DNA of 64,000 nucleotides, taken from the NCBI RefSeq assembly GCF_029674545.1, contig NZ_CP121354.1, positions 2,303,001-2,367,000 of the forward strand. The letters are read 5' to 3'. A program made the position numbers and the translations under genes. Below the pieces are notes generated by a model. It was not told the origin of the DNA. It did no database searches and worked only from the letters and a program-made list of their open reading frames with translations. This document shows, piece by piece, positions 44,271-54,075 of the stretch; position 1 is the stretch's first letter; every line of letters starts with the position of its first letter. This DNA comes from Mesorhizobium sp. WSM4904 (GTDB taxonomy: Bacteria > Pseudomonadota > Alphaproteobacteria > Rhizobiales > Rhizobiaceae).

Positions 44271-44675
44271 TTATAGCGTGCCGGCGAGATAACCCAGCGC
44301 GAAGGCCGCCAGCAGAGCGAGCGCGATGACGAAGCCGAGCCGGCCGCCAAGGGAATGCACGCCGACGCCATAGGGTTTGCGCTCGATCTTATTGATCACG
44401 ACGGGCGACTTCGCCTCGCTCTCGCTTAATCCGGCGAGCCGCATCTGCGGCAGTTCGCCAAGCCGGCGCTGGACAAGCTGCCAACGCTCGTCCGAAGACG
44501 CCTCGGACGCACCCGCAGGCTCCGCCGCGCGCATGCGCTCGGCGAGCCACAGCACCGCGTCGCGAAAGGCGGGATCGATCTCAAGGTCGCGCTCGGCGCG
44601 GGCGCGCTCCCTTTCGTCCATCAGGCCGAAGACATAGTCGCCGGCCCTCGCGATGCGGTCTCCTTCACTGGCCAT
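44271..44675 (-). CDS. Anti-sigma-factor-like membrane protein
   Basis: A 134-residue protein with an RskA-like N-terminal helix bundle (AGDYVFGLMDERERARAERDLEIDPAF is the core; key residues DYVFGLMD and ERDLE) and a single C-terminal transmembrane helix (LGFVIALALLAAFALGYLAG). No zinc-binding anti-sigma motif is present and no ECF sigma gene is adjacent. ATG 44675 has GGGGAG 7 bp upstream; the open frame starts at 44711. Anti-sigma function is only a family suggestion. Confidence 0.6.
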   Translation of the reverse strand: MASEGDRIARAGDYVFGLMDERERARAERDLEIDPAFRDAVLWLAERMRAAEPAGASEASSDERWQLVQRRLGELPQMRLAGLSESEAKSPVVINKIERKPYGVGVHSLGGRLGFVIALALLAAFALGYLAGTL

Positions 44676-44707
44676 GATCGTTCTCCCCATGGCTCGCCAA
44701 TGCCCGC

Positions 44708-44917
44708 TCAATAGTGCGGCGGCTTAGTCACAGGCACGTCGGGAGCGGCCTGCTCCTCCAGTGCCAGGAACCTGTCGGTAAGGGCGGCGAGCTTGCGTTC
44801 CATGCGCTCGATCACCCTCCACTGCTCGGCGATCTGGCCGGACAGTTCCTCGATCGTCTTTTCCTGCTCGGCGGCACGGATTTCCAGCGTCGTCAGCCGA
44901 TCATCAGGCATGGTCAT
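44708..44917 (-). CDS. slyX: SlyX-like coiled-coil protein
   Basis: A 69-residue protein starting MTMPDDRLTTLEIRAAEQEKTIEELS, with a heptad pattern across most of its length and the SlyX end APDVPVTKPPHY. Function of SlyX is unknown. It lies 32 bp upstream of the anti-sigma-like gene on the same strand, so the two are probably co-transcribed. Confidence 0.88.
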   Translation of the reverse strand: MTMPDDRLTTLEIRAAEQEKTIEELSGQIAEQWRVIERMERKLAALTDRFLALEEQAAPDVPVTKPPHY

Positions 44918-45083
44918 TCAAAACCCGGTTCTGTGAATGTGAAGCTCTCGGCCACCTTCGAAATTGACAAGCGCGCGGGGATTTGTCGAGAGTGAATGAC
45001 GTTCCATGCCAATTGGCACGGGCGGGGCATCATGCTAGGCATCTTGACCAAGCGATAAAAAAATAACGAGTGGGACAGGCTGC

Positions 45084-46616
45084 ATGGCGCAAGCCGCAAT
45101 CGAACTCATAGGCATCAACAAGAGTTTTGGCGCCGTGCGCGCCAACCGCGACATCAACCTGGAAGTTGCGCGCGGCACCATCCACGGCATCGTCGGCGAG
45201 AACGGCGCCGGCAAGTCGACGCTGATGTCGATCCTCTACGGCTTCTACCAGGCCGACAGCGGCGAAATCCGCGTCGGCGGCAAGCCGGTGTCGATCAACA
45301 CCTCCAACGACGCGATCGCGCTCGGTATCGGCATGGTGCACCAGCATTTCATGCTGGTCGACAATTTCACGGTGCTGGAGAACGTCATCCTCGGCGCCGA
45401 GACCGACGCGCTTTTGAAGAGCAGCATCGCCAAGGCGCGTTCCGAGCTAGAGCGGCTGGAGCGCGAATACGGCCTCGAGGTCGATCCCGACGCCATCATC
45501 GAGGAACTGCCGGTCGGCCTGCAGCAGCGCGTCGAAATCCTCAAGGCGCTCTATCGCGGCGCCGAGATCCTGATCCTGGACGAGCCAACCGGGGTCTTGA
45601 CGCCGGCCGAGGCCGATCACCTCTTCCGCATCCTCAAGCAATTGAAGGAGCAGGGAAAAACGGTGGTTCTGATCACCCACAAGCTGCGCGAGATCATGGC
45701 CATCACCGACACCGTCTCGGTCATGCGTCAGGGAACTATGGTGGCCACCAGGGTGACGAAGCAAACCACGGTCGGCGAACTGGCCGAACTGATGGTCGGG
45801 CGGCGCGTGCTCTTGCGGGTCGAGAAGGGCCAATCGGAAGCCGGCGCCATAAAACTCTCGGTCAAGAACCTGACGGTCAAGGATTCACGCGGCGTCACCA
45901 TGGTCGACGACGTGTCCTTCGACGTGCGCGGCGGCGAGATCGTCGGCATCGCCGGCGTGGCAGGCAACGGCCAGTCGGAGCTGCTCGAGGCGATCTCCGG
46001 CATCCGGCACGCCGTTTCCGGCGAGGTCATGCTCGAAGGCAAGCCGGTCGACCTGACCGGCAAGGCCGACCCCGGCGAATTGCGCGACCGCGGCCTCGCC
46101 CATGTGCCGGAGGACCGCCACCATGTCGGGCTGGTGCTCGCCTTCGAGGAGCACGAGAATTCGATCCTCGGCTATCACGACGACGAGCGCTATCTGAAAG
46201 GACCGTTCCTCGACGTCGATGCCATCATGGCCGACGCCAAGGACAAGATCGAGAAATACGACATCCGTCCCGGCAATCCACGGCTGAAGACCGCCAATTT
46301 CTCCGGCGGCAATCAGCAGAAGATCGTGCTGGCCAGGGAGATGGAGCAGGATCCCGGCGTGCTGATCGTCGGCCAGCCGACGCGCGGCGTCGATGTCGGC
46401 GCCATCGAATTCATCCACAAGCGGCTGATCGCCATGCGCGACCAGGGCAAGGCGGTGCTGGTGGTGTCGGTCGAGCTCGACGAGATCCGCTCGCTCTCCG
46501 ACCGCATCCTGGTGATGTTTGCCGGCCGCATCGTCGGCGAGCGCGGGCCGGAGGCGACCGAAGGCGAGCTTGGTCTCTTGATGGCCGGTGTCGAACACCA
46601 GGAGGCTGCGGAATGA
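45084..46616 (+). CDS. Nucleoside ABC transporter, duplicated ATPase
   Basis: A 510-residue double ATPase of the sugar/nucleoside class. The first Walker A is GENGAGKSTLMS, the first Walker B ILILDEPTGVLTP; the second domain has GVAGNGQSELLEAI and NFSGGNQQKIVLARE. It works with the two permeases behind it and very probably with the BMP protein at 43220. The stop overlaps the permease start by 4 bp. Confidence 0.95.
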   Translation: MAQAAIELIGINKSFGAVRANRDINLEVARGTIHGIVGENGAGKSTLMSILYGFYQADSGEIRVGGKPVSINTSNDAIALGIGMVHQHFMLVDNFTVLENVILGAETDALLKSSIAKARSELERLEREYGLEVDPDAIIEELPVGLQQRVEILKALYRGAEILILDEPTGVLTPAEADHLFRILKQLKEQGKTVVLITHKLREIMAITDTVSVMRQGTMVATRVTKQTTVGELAELMVGRRVLLRVEKGQSEAGAIKLSVKNLTVKDSRGVTMVDDVSFDVRGGEIVGIAGVAGNGQSELLEAISGIRHAVSGEVMLEGKPVDLTGKADPGELRDRGLAHVPEDRHHVGLVLAFEEHENSILGYHDDERYLKGPFLDVDAIMADAKDKIEKYDIRPGNPRLKTANFSGGNQQKIVLAREMEQDPGVLIVGQPTRGVDVGAIEFIHKRLIAMRDQGKAVLVVSVELDEIRSLSDRILVMFAGRIVGERGPEATEGELGLLMAGVEHQEAAE

Positions 46617-47752
46617 GCACGCCTTACACCAAGCTGCCGGCCTGGGCCGATTACGGGCTGATCCCGCTGATCAATCTCTCGGTGGCCTTCATCGTCGCCG
46701 GCTTCGTCGTCATGCTGGTCGGCGAAAATCCGTTCCGCGCCGCCGTCATTCTGGTCGAGGGCGCTTTTGGCAAGGGCACGGGCATCGCCTTCACCTTGTT
46801 CTACGCCACCACCTTCATCTTCACCGGACTGTCGGTGGCGGTGGCGGCGCATTGCAGCCTGTTCAACATCGGCACCGAGGGCCAGGCCTATATCGGCGGC
46901 CTCGGCATCGCGCTCGTCTGCCTGAGCTTCGACAGCGTGCTGCCCTGGTGGGTGATCTTTCCGATAGCGATCGTTGCCGCGGCCTTGTTCGGCGCGCTCT
47001 GGGGTTTCATCCCCGCCTATCTGCAGGCCAAGCGCGGCTCGCACATCGTCATCACCACCATCATGTTCAACTTCATCGCCGCCTCGGCGATGGTCTATCT
47101 GCTGGTCGGTCCGCTGAAGCCGGCGGGATCGCAGGCGCCGCAGACACGCAACTTCCTCGCCGGCGCGGAATTGCCGAAGCTCAACTGGATGCTCGAATTG
47201 TTCGGCGCCAAGATCCGCTCGGCGCCGCTCAATATCTGCTTCCTGCTGGCGCTGGTGATGGCGTTCCTGGTCTGGCTGCTGATCTGGCGCACCAGGCTCG
47301 GTTACGAGATGCGCACCTATGGCCATAGCCCGAAGGCGGCGCGCTATGCCGGCATCTCGGAAACCCGCATCATCCTCACCGCGATGATGATCTCGGGCGG
47401 GCTGGCCGGCATGATGGCGCTCAACCCGGTGATGGGCGACCAGCACAATGTGGCGATCGATTTCGTCTCGGGCGCCGGCTATGTCGGCATCGCGGTTGCG
47501 CTGATGGGCAGGCTGCATCCGGTCGGCATCGTGCTGGCGGCGATCCTGTTCGGCATGCTCTATCAGGGCGGCGCCGAGCTTGCCTTCGAGATGCCGGCGA
47601 TCAGCCGCGACATGATCGTCATCATCCAGGGCCTGGTCATCCTCTTCGCCGGCGCGCTGGAGCATATGTTCAGGCCCTATATCCAGGCGCTGTTCGCCTC
47701 GTTCAGCCCGAAATCGGTCGGCATGCAGGCGGTCAACGGGAAGGGGGCCTGA
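46613..47752 (+). CDS. Nucleoside ABC transporter permease 1
   Basis: A 379-residue inner-membrane permease with about ten helices, of the BmpC/YufP family: SVAVAAHCSLFNIGTEGQAYIGG, LQAKRGSHIVITTIMFNFIA, and GYEMRTYGHSPKAARYAGIS. It overlaps the ATPase gene by 4 bp and the next permease starts 1 bp after its stop. Confidence 0.95.
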   Translation: MSTPYTKLPAWADYGLIPLINLSVAFIVAGFVVMLVGENPFRAAVILVEGAFGKGTGIAFTLFYATTFIFTGLSVAVAAHCSLFNIGTEGQAYIGGLGIALVCLSFDSVLPWWVIFPIAIVAAALFGALWGFIPAYLQAKRGSHIVITTIMFNFIAASAMVYLLVGPLKPAGSQAPQTRNFLAGAELPKLNWMLELFGAKIRSAPLNICFLLALVMAFLVWLLIWRTRLGYEMRTYGHSPKAARYAGISETRIILTAMMISGGLAGMMALNPVMGDQHNVAIDFVSGAGYVGIAVALMGRLHPVGIVLAAILFGMLYQGGAELAFEMPAISRDMIVIIQGLVILFAGALEHMFRPYIQALFASFSPKSVGMQAVNGKGA

Positions 47753-47753
47753 G

Positions 47754-48725
47754 ATGGACGTCTTCAACGCTATCGTCCAGGTTCTGGATTCCACCATCCG
47801 CCTGTCGGTGCCGCTGCTGCTTGCCTGTCTCGCCGGCCTCTATTCCGAGCGCGCCGGCATCTTCGACATCGGTCTCGAAGGCAAGATGCTGGTCGGCGCC
47901 TTCGCCGGCGCCGCGGCAGCTTCCGTCTTCCATTCGGCCTTCATCGGCCTCGGCATGGCCATCCTGATCTCGGTCGCCTTCGCCATGGTGCACGGCTTCG
48001 CCTCGATCACGCATCGCGGCAACCAGATCGTCTCCGGTGTCGCCATCAATTTCGTCGCCGCCGGCTCGACCATCATCCTCGGCCAGGCCTGGTTCCAGCA
48101 GGGCGGCCGAACACCGGCGCTGCAGCCGGGCGAGCGGTTCGAGGCGATCGTCTGGCCCGGCGCCGAAGCCGTCCGCGACATGCCGATCCTTGGGCCGATC
48201 TACGCCGAGCTGATCTCCGGCCATTCGATCCTGGTCTATTTCGCCTTCGCCATGGTGCCGTTCACCTGGTGGGTGCTTTTCCGCACCCGCTTCGGTCTCA
48301 GGATGCGCGCCGTGGGCGAGAACCCGGCTGCCGTCGACACGGCCGGCATCTCGGTCGCCTGGCTGCGCTATCGCGCGCTGATCTGCACCGGCGTGCTGAC
48401 CGGCGTGGCCGGCGCGTATCTCTCCATGGTGCAGAATGGCGGCTTCGTGAAGGACATGACCGCGGGCAAGGGCTATATCGCTCTTGCCGCGCTGATCTTC
48501 GCCAAATGGAAGCCGGTCAACGCCATGTTCGCCTGCCTGCTGTTCGGCTTCCTCGACGCGGCATCGATTCGCCTGCAGGGCTCGCCGCTGCCCATCGTCG
48601 GCAAGGTGCCGGCGCAGTTCATGCAGGCGCTGCCCTATGTGCTCACCGTCGTCCTGCTCGCCGGCTTCATCGGCAAAGCGATCCCGCCGCGCGCCGGCGG
48701 CGTGCCCTACGTCAAGGAACGCTGA
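47754..48725 (+). CDS. Nucleoside ABC transporter permease 2
   Basis: A 323-residue permease of the YufQ type, with LLLACLAGLYSERAGIFDIGLEGKML near the start, QIVSGVAINF and FGLRMRAVGENPAAVDTAGI. It pairs with the 46613 permease to form the membrane channel. Cytidine deaminase follows by 73 bp, which ties uptake to nucleoside salvage. Confidence 0.95.
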   Translation: MDVFNAIVQVLDSTIRLSVPLLLACLAGLYSERAGIFDIGLEGKMLVGAFAGAAAASVFHSAFIGLGMAILISVAFAMVHGFASITHRGNQIVSGVAINFVAAGSTIILGQAWFQQGGRTPALQPGERFEAIVWPGAEAVRDMPILGPIYAELISGHSILVYFAFAMVPFTWWVLFRTRFGLRMRAVGENPAAVDTAGISVAWLRYRALICTGVLTGVAGAYLSMVQNGGFVKDMTAGKGYIALAALIFAKWKPVNAMFACLLFGFLDAASIRLQGSPLPIVGKVPAQFMQALPYVLTVVLLAGFIGKAIPPRAGGVPYVKER

Positions 48726-48798
48726 GGCCTGGACTGCACAAGGGTTCGGCAGCTTCGGCAACCAGCATTTGAACAAGATCGTGGGAGAGAAGAACTGA

Positions 48799-49191
48799 AT
48801 GTCGCATGATCTGTTCGAGGCTGCGAAGACGGCGATGGCCAAGGCCTATGCGCCCTATTCCAAGTTTCCCGTCGGCGCCGCGCTGCGCACCGAGGACGGC
48901 CGCGTCTTCACCGGCGCCAATATCGAGGTGGCCTCCTATCCCGAGGGCTGGTGCGCCGAGACCACCGCGCTCGGCCACTACATCATGGGCGGCGGCGGCA
49001 AGATCACCGAGATCGCGGTGATCGCCGAGCGCATGGCCAAGTGCTCGCCCTGCGGCGGCTGCCGGCAGCGGCTGGCGGAGTTCTGCCGGCCGGAAACCAA
49101 GCTCTATCTCTGCGACAATACCGGCGTGGTCGAGACGGTCACCATGGGCGAGATGCTGCCTTACGGTTTCAGTGGCGACATCTTGAAATGA
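48799..49191 (+). CDS. cdd: Cytidine deaminase
   Basis: A 130-residue zinc deaminase that converts cytidine/deoxycytidine to uridine/deoxyuridine. The active site is GWCAETTALGHYI (C-A-E) with SPCGGCRQRLAEF (PCxxC). Length fits the short tetrameric form. It lies between the transporter and the purine nucleoside phosphorylase in one operon. Confidence 0.96.
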   Translation: MSHDLFEAAKTAMAKAYAPYSKFPVGAALRTEDGRVFTGANIEVASYPEGWCAETTALGHYIMGGGGKITEIAVIAERMAKCSPCGGCRQRLAEFCRPETKLYLCDNTGVVETVTMGEMLPYGFSGDILK

Positions 49192-49204
49192 AGAGTGGGT
49201 TGAA

Positions 49205-50011
49205 ATGAAGGAAGCGCTGGATCATTTGGTCGAGAAACTCGATGGGCTGACTCCGACCGCGGCCCTTGTGCTGGGCTCCGGCCTCGGCGGGCTGGTCGAC
49301 GAGGTCGAGGACAAAAGGCGCATTTCCTATGCCGAACTGCCGGGCTTCCCGCGCAGCGGTGTTTCCGGCCATGCCGGCGAGGTCGTTGCTGGGCGTTTCG
49401 CCGGCACGCCGGTGCTGATGTTGTCCGGCCGCGCGCATTATTACGAGCACGGCAACGCCGCTGCGATGCGCCCGGCGCTGGAGGTGCTTGCCGGCATCGG
49501 CATCTCGCATCTCTTCCTCACCAACGCCGCCGGCTCGGTCGACCCGGAGATGGGGCCGGGCTCGGTGATGCTGATCACCGACCACATCAACTTCTCCGGC
49601 TCCAACCCGCTGATCGGCGAGCCGAGCGATCGCCGCTTCGTCGGTCTCACCGAGGCCTATGACGCCGGCTTGCGCAAGGCGATCGAGACGGCGGCGAAGG
49701 CAACCGGCACGGCGCTGCACAAGGGCGTCTACATGTGGTTTTCCGGACCGTGCTTCGAAACGCCGGCCGAAATCCGCATGGCGCGCGTCATGGGCGCCAA
49801 TGCCGTCGGCATGTCGACGGTGCCGGAAGTCATCCTTGCCCGCTTCCTCGGTCTCAAGGTTGCTGCCTGCTCGGTCGTCACCAACCTCGCGGCCGGCATG
49901 ACAGGGGCGGAACTCTCGCACCAGGAAACCAAGGATATGGCGCCGGTCGGCGGCGCGCGGCTGGCGACCATCCTGCGGCGTGTCTTCGAGGAAGGTTTGC
50001 CGGAAAGCTGA
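49205..50011 (+). CDS. Purine nucleoside phosphorylase
   Basis: A 268-residue trimeric-type (PNP/XapA) phosphorylase: [41 protein letters not shown], and [30 protein letters not shown] in the purine site (key residues FETPAE and GMST). It splits purine nucleosides with phosphate. Its stop overlaps the deoA start (TGATG). Confidence 0.93.
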   Translation: MKEALDHLVEKLDGLTPTAALVLGSGLGGLVDEVEDKRRISYAELPGFPRSGVSGHAGEVVAGRFAGTPVLMLSGRAHYYEHGNAAAMRPALEVLAGIGISHLFLTNAAGSVDPEMGPGSVMLITDHINFSGSNPLIGEPSDRRFVGLTEAYDAGLRKAIETAAKATGTALHKGVYMWFSGPCFETPAEIRMARVMGANAVGMSTVPEVILARFLGLKVAACSVVTNLAAGMTGAELSHQETKDMAPVGGARLATILRRVFEEGLPES

Positions 50012-51327
50012 TGCTCCCCCAGGAAATCATCCGCCGCAAGCGCGACGGCCACCGGCTCTCGGCCGAGGAGATCGCTGCCTTCATCGAGGGCATAACGGCC
50101 GGCACGCTCTCGGAGGGCCAGATCGGCGCCTTCGCCATGGCGGTGTTCCTCAAAGGCATGAGCCGCGAGGAGGCTGTGGCGCTGACGCTCGCCATGCGCG
50201 ATTCCGGCGACGTGCTCGACTGGTCCGACCTGCCGGGCCCGGTCACCGACAAGCATTCGACGGGCGGCGTCGGCGACAATGTCTCGCTGATGCTGGCGCC
50301 GATCGTCGCGGCCTGCGGCGCCTATGTGCCGATGATCTCCGGCCGCGGCCTCGGCCACACGGGCGGCACGCTGGACAAGATGGACGCCATCCCCGGCTAC
50401 ACCAGCCAGCCGGATGTGACGCGCTTCCGCAAGACCGTGCTGGAGACCGGCTGCGCCATCATCGGCCAGACCGCCGATCTCGCGCCCGCCGACCGCCGGC
50501 TCTATGCGATCCGCGACGTGACGGGCACGGTGGAATCGGTGCCGTTGATCACGGCCTCGATCCTGTCGAAGAAGCTCGCCGCGGGCTTGGGCTCGCTGGT
50601 GCTCGACGTCAAGGTCGGCAATGGCGCCTTCATGGAGAAGTCGCGCGACGCCGTCGCCCTGGCGAACAGCCTGGTCGAAGTCGCCAACGGCGCGGGCCTG
50701 AAGGCCTCGGCGCTGGTGACCGGCATGAACGAGCCGCTGGCCTCGGCCGCCGGTAATGCGGTCGAGGTGAGGAACGCGGTCGACTTCCTCACCGGCCGGC
50801 TCCGCGACCGGCGGCTGGAGGACGTGACGCTGGCGCTCGCCGCCGAAATGCTGCAGTCGGCGGGGATCGTCTCGTCCAACCAGGACGGGATCAGGCGCGC
50901 CGCCGAGACGCTTGCCGGCGGCCGCGCGGCGGCGGTGTTCGCGCGCATGGTGAACGCGCTCGGCGGTCCCGCCGATTTCGTCGAGAACCCGGAAAAGTAT
51001 CTCCCCAGAGCCGCGGTGGAATTGGCGGTTGAGGCGGCGAAGGACGGCTTCGTCACAGGCATCGCGACGCGCGATATCGGGCTCGCCGTCGTCGCGCTGG
51101 GCGGCGGACGCATCCGTCCGGACGACAAGATAGACCATGCCGTCGGTCTCACCAGGCTGCTGCCGGTCGGGGCGGAGGTGCGGGCGGGCGAGGCGCTGGC
51201 GCTGGTCCATGCGCGGACCGAGGCGGACGCCGAGACTGCCGCCGCCGCGGTGCGTTCCGCCTATTCGACCGGCGCCGCGAAGCCGTCCGCCGAAAAGACC
51301 GTCCTCAGGCGGATCCTGCCGCTTTGA
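50011..51327 (+). CDS. deoA: Thymidine phosphorylase
   Basis: A 438-residue phosphorylase. It begins [21 protein letters not shown], then [23 protein letters not shown] (phosphate site), [14 protein letters not shown] and [11 protein letters not shown]. It converts thymidine or deoxyuridine to base plus deoxyribose-1-phosphate. ATG 50011 overlaps the previous stop. It ends the salvage operon; a repeat element lies directly after the stop. Confidence 0.95.
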   Translation: MLPQEIIRRKRDGHRLSAEEIAAFIEGITAGTLSEGQIGAFAMAVFLKGMSREEAVALTLAMRDSGDVLDWSDLPGPVTDKHSTGGVGDNVSLMLAPIVAACGAYVPMISGRGLGHTGGTLDKMDAIPGYTSQPDVTRFRKTVLETGCAIIGQTADLAPADRRLYAIRDVTGTVESVPLITASILSKKLAAGLGSLVLDVKVGNGAFMEKSRDAVALANSLVEVANGAGLKASALVTGMNEPLASAAGNAVEVRNAVDFLTGRLRDRRLEDVTLALAAEMLQSAGIVSSNQDGIRRAAETLAGGRAAAVFARMVNALGGPADFVENPEKYLPRAAVELAVEAAKDGFVTGIATRDIGLAVVALGGGRIRPDDKIDHAVGLTRLLPVGAEVRAGEALALVHARTEADAETAAAAVRSAYSTGAAKPSAEKTVLRRILPL

Positions 51328-51431
51328 AGCGCGTCTCCCGAAAGTGGGAACCGTTTCGGGACAAAGACATGCGCAAAATCAAAAACCTAAAGCGCATGGA
51401 GCGAATCTGAAAGATCGCGACGCGCTTTAGG
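51327..51431. repeat. Cruciform intergenic repeat, Mesorhizobium-like
   Basis: An outer stem AAGCGCGTC (51327-51335)/GACGCGCTT (51419-51427) encloses a second stem CCCGAAA (51338-51344)/TTTCGGG (51354-51360). I recall the sequence style (TCCCGAAAGTGGGAACCG-type) as common between genes in Mesorhizobium. It follows the deoA stop at once. A direct count of copies in a genome would confirm it. Confidence 0.65.
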
Positions 51432-51498
51432 ATGCGTTGATATTCGGGTGATGCCGGCCTGACCTGAATCTCGACACACCCTATGTGGGGCTCAATTC

Positions 51499-52065
51499 CT
51501 ACTGCACGAGCAGCAGCGCGCCGTTCTGGACTTCGTATTTCTGCAGCCGCTGCAGGAAGCTCATGCCGATCAGGTTGGTTTGCAGCGCCCGGTCGTCGAG
51601 CACCACCGCCTGGACGTTGTCGATGGAGATCTTGCCGATCTGCAGGTGATCGACGGTCACCACCGCGGCCTTGATGGCGCCGTTCGCCGTGTTCACCTGC
51701 TGGCTGAAATCGGACTGGTTGAGAGAAATGCCGATCCGGCGCGCGGTCGAGGTGTTGATGGCAACCAGCGTCGCGCCGGTGTCGATCATGCCGTCGATCT
51801 GACGGCCGTTGAGCTTGAAGGCGGAGGTGAAATGGCCGCGCTCGTCGGCATTCACCAACACCTGGCGGCCGAGCGGCATCGGCGCCGCCGGCCTGACTGG
51901 AACCGAAGCGAGCTTGACGTCCGGCTGGGCATCCGGGGTCGCAGGCTGCGAGGCGACCGCCGATCGCAGCAGGGCTTCGACCATCCGTGGGTTCGACTGA
52001 TAGACGATCGGGATCGATGCCGAGCCTCCGACAAAGACACCAAGGAGGAGAAGCTTGCGCAGCAT
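51499..52065 (-). CDS. Membrane-anchored retropepsin-like aspartic protease
   Basis: A 188-residue protein with an N-terminal hydrophobic anchor and a TIGR02281-type single aspartic protease domain. The catalytic motif is MIDTGATLVAI, with HFTSAFKLNGRQI before it and VVLDDRALQTNLIGMSFLQRL after. Such clan AA proteases act in the periplasm; the substrate is unknown. ATG 52065 is used (an in-frame ATG lies eight codons earlier). Confidence 0.88.
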   Translation of the reverse strand: MLRKLLLLGVFVGGSASIPIVYQSNPRMVEALLRSAVASQPATPDAQPDVKLASVPVRPAAPMPLGRQVLVNADERGHFTSAFKLNGRQIDGMIDTGATLVAINTSTARRIGISLNQSDFSQQVNTANGAIKAAVVTVDHLQIGKISIDNVQAVVLDDRALQTNLIGMSFLQRLQKYEVQNGALLLVQ

Positions 52066-52169
52066 GGATCGACCTTCATAAAGGTCCAATGCCTACGCCG
52101 ACATGGTGTTTTCAGCTTTAACGGGCGCCGGAACCGTGGTCTTTGCGTAAACAAGCGGTAAAGAAACGC

Positions 52170-52799
52170 TCACTTGGTCCCGTACATGCGGTCGCCGGCG
52201 TCGCCGAGGCCAGGCATGATGTAACCCTTTTCGTTCAGCTGGCGGTCGATCGAGGCGGTGAAGATCGGGACATCCGGATGCGCCTTGGTAAACCGCTCGA
52301 TGCCTTCGGGCGCGGCGAGCAGGCAGAGGAAGCGGATGTTGGTAGCGCCGCGCCCCTTCAGCTTGTCGATCGCGGCAATTGCGGAATTGGCCGTCGCCAG
52401 CATCGGATCGACGACGATCACCAGACGGTCGGCAAGGTCGCTCGGCGCCTTGAAGAAATACTCGATCGCTTCGAGCGTCTCGTGGTCGCGATAGAGGCCG
52501 ACATGGGCGACGCGCGCCGCCGGCACCAGGTCGAGCAGGCCTTCTAGCAGGCCGTTGCCGGCCCGCAGCACGGAGGCAAAGACCAGCTTCTTGCCCTCCA
52601 GCGTCGGCGCCTCCATCTCCTCGATCGGGGTCTCGATGGTGGTGGTGGTCAGTTCGAGATTGCGGGTCACCTCGTAGCCCAGAAGCAGCGAGATCTCGCG
52701 CAACAGACGCCGGAAGCCGGCCGTCGAGGTCTCCTTCTTGCGCATGATGGTCAGCTTGTGCTGGACAAGGGGGTGGTCGACGACGGTGACGCCCTGCAT
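52170..52799 (-). CDS. upp: Uracil phosphoribosyltransferase
   Basis: A 209-residue PRTase that makes UMP from uracil and PRPP. Marks are [18 protein letters not shown]-type [15 protein letters not shown], the PRPP loop [12 protein letters not shown] (the usual glycine is Ala here) and the C-terminal [15 protein letters not shown]. It recycles uracil released by the phosphorylases upstream. ATG 52799 fits the conserved [16 protein letters not shown] opening. Confidence 0.95.
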   Translation of the reverse strand: MQGVTVVDHPLVQHKLTIMRKKETSTAGFRRLLREISLLLGYEVTRNLELTTTTIETPIEEMEAPTLEGKKLVFASVLRAGNGLLEGLLDLVPAARVAHVGLYRDHETLEAIEYFFKAPSDLADRLVIVVDPMLATANSAIAAIDKLKGRGATNIRFLCLLAAPEGIERFTKAHPDVPIFTASIDRQLNEKGYIMPGLGDAGDRMYGTK

Positions 52800-52810
52800 G
52801 GTCTGCTCCC

Positions 52811-52937
52811 GTGAATGGTGAACGGTGGATGGTGAATAGTGAATAGTGAGCGGGTTTGCGAGTCCTGATGGTTCGATGATTGCCTTGACACGCCGAGGCG
52901 CGCCGGCAAACCAACCATTCACCATTCACCATTCACC
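52811..52937. repeat. Long imperfect inverted repeat between upp and add
   Basis: The left arm is a run of GTGAATGGT-like units (52811-52850), the right arm a run of ACCATTCACC units (52913-52937). Extra pairing GGTTTGC/GCAAACC extends the stem. The units are 8-9 bp tandem repeats. The structure lies just before the upp ATG, so it could affect upp translation or end the add transcript. Confidence 0.6.
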
Positions 52938-53907
52938 GGCCCTTAGCGTCGAGCCGGCCCAGCAGTGTCGCCTTGGTCTTCCGGTCGACGAAGGCCGCTT
53001 CGATGGCCGTCCTGGTGACGGCGGTGAGCGCCTTGTCGTCCATGGCGAAATGCTCGGCGGCGATGTCGTATTCGCGTTTCAGCGAGGTCCAGAAATAGGG
53101 CGGGTCGTCGGAATTGAGCGTCACCTTGCAGCCGGCCGCGCGCAGCGCCGGGAAGGGATGGTCGGCGAAACTGTCGAACACCTTGAGCGCGATGTTCGAG
53201 CCCGGGCAGCATTCCAGCACCACACCCTCGGCGGCGATGCGGCGAACGAGGTCCGGGTTTTCGACGGCGCGCACGCCATGGCCGATGCGCGACGGGCGGA
53301 TATGGTCGAGCGCTGCTTTGACACTTTCCCAGCCCATCAGCTCGCCGGCATGGATGGTGATGCCGAGGCCGGCCTCGCGGGCAATCTCGAAGGCGCGCAC
53401 ATAATCCTCGAAGTCGCCGATGCGCTCGTCGCCGGCGACGCCGAAACCGGTCACCAGCGGATGGCCGCAGCGCGCCGCGAAGCGCGCCGCCTGCTCGATC
53501 GCCTCGACGCCGACATGGCGAACGCCGGTAACGATCATACGGCCCTCGATGCCGGTCCTGGCCTTGGCGCGGGCTATGCCTTCGCCCAGCGCATCCGTAT
53601 AGGCCTTGGGCGAGAGGCCGGCCTTCCTGGCGTGATCCGGCGAGGTGAAGACCTCGGAATAGATGGCGCCGTCACGGGCGAGGCTGGTGAGATAATGATC
53701 GGTCAGGCGAGCATAGTCTTCCTCGGTGCGAAACAGGTCGGAGGCAAAGTCGTAGGCCGCGAGGAAAGAGCTGAAATCGTGCCAGACGAAGGAGCCGTTC
53801 TGGATATAGGGCGAGGGGTCCTTGCCGTATTTGCGGGCCTGGCTGACGACGAGGTCGGGCGCCGCTGCCCCTTCGATGTGGCAGTGCAATTCGGCTTTCA
53901 AGATCAT
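52933..53907 (-). CDS. add: Adenosine deaminase
   Basis: A 324-residue zinc deaminase that makes inosine from adenosine. Motifs are AELHCHIEGA (metal His), GITIHAGE, SRIGHGVRAV and VTLNSDDPPYF. It could also act on adenine, as some family members do. ATG 53907 (MILKAELHCH) is chosen; an upstream ATG at 53961 has a plausible AAGAG. Its end lies inside the inverted repeat upstream of upp, so add and upp are probably co-transcribed. Confidence 0.93.
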   Translation of the reverse strand: MILKAELHCHIEGAAAPDLVVSQARKYGKDPSPYIQNGSFVWHDFSSFLAAYDFASDLFRTEEDYARLTDHYLTSLARDGAIYSEVFTSPDHARKAGLSPKAYTDALGEGIARAKARTGIEGRMIVTGVRHVGVEAIEQAARFAARCGHPLVTGFGVAGDERIGDFEDYVRAFEIAREAGLGITIHAGELMGWESVKAALDHIRPSRIGHGVRAVENPDLVRRIAAEGVVLECCPGSNIALKVFDSFADHPFPALRAAGCKVTLNSDDPPYFWTSLKREYDIAAEHFAMDDKALTAVTRTAIEAAFVDRKTKATLLGRLDAKGR

Positions 53908-54075
53908 GCGGCCATCCCGTCCGGTATGCTGTGCCCGCGCGGATTCGGGGCGAAAAATCATGCGAGACTCTTCCCGAAGCCGTATCGAAGGCGCGGCTGA
54001 AAACCGCGCCTTCGACAATAGCGTCGGCCCCATCGATCGGCTATGGTCCCGCCGGTTTTATGGCGGATCAAAATA

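Noticed and set aside
46313..47797. 494-codon minus-strand frame
   Set aside because: Antisense to the ABC ATPase and permease; His/Asp-rich shadow of high-G+C coding DNA.
49729..51210. 493-codon minus-strand frame
   Set aside because: Antisense to deoA and the phosphorylase.
52811..52937. CRISPR-like repeat run
   Set aside because: Units of 8-9 bp with no spacers; it is a hairpin of tandem units, not an array. No cas genes are present.
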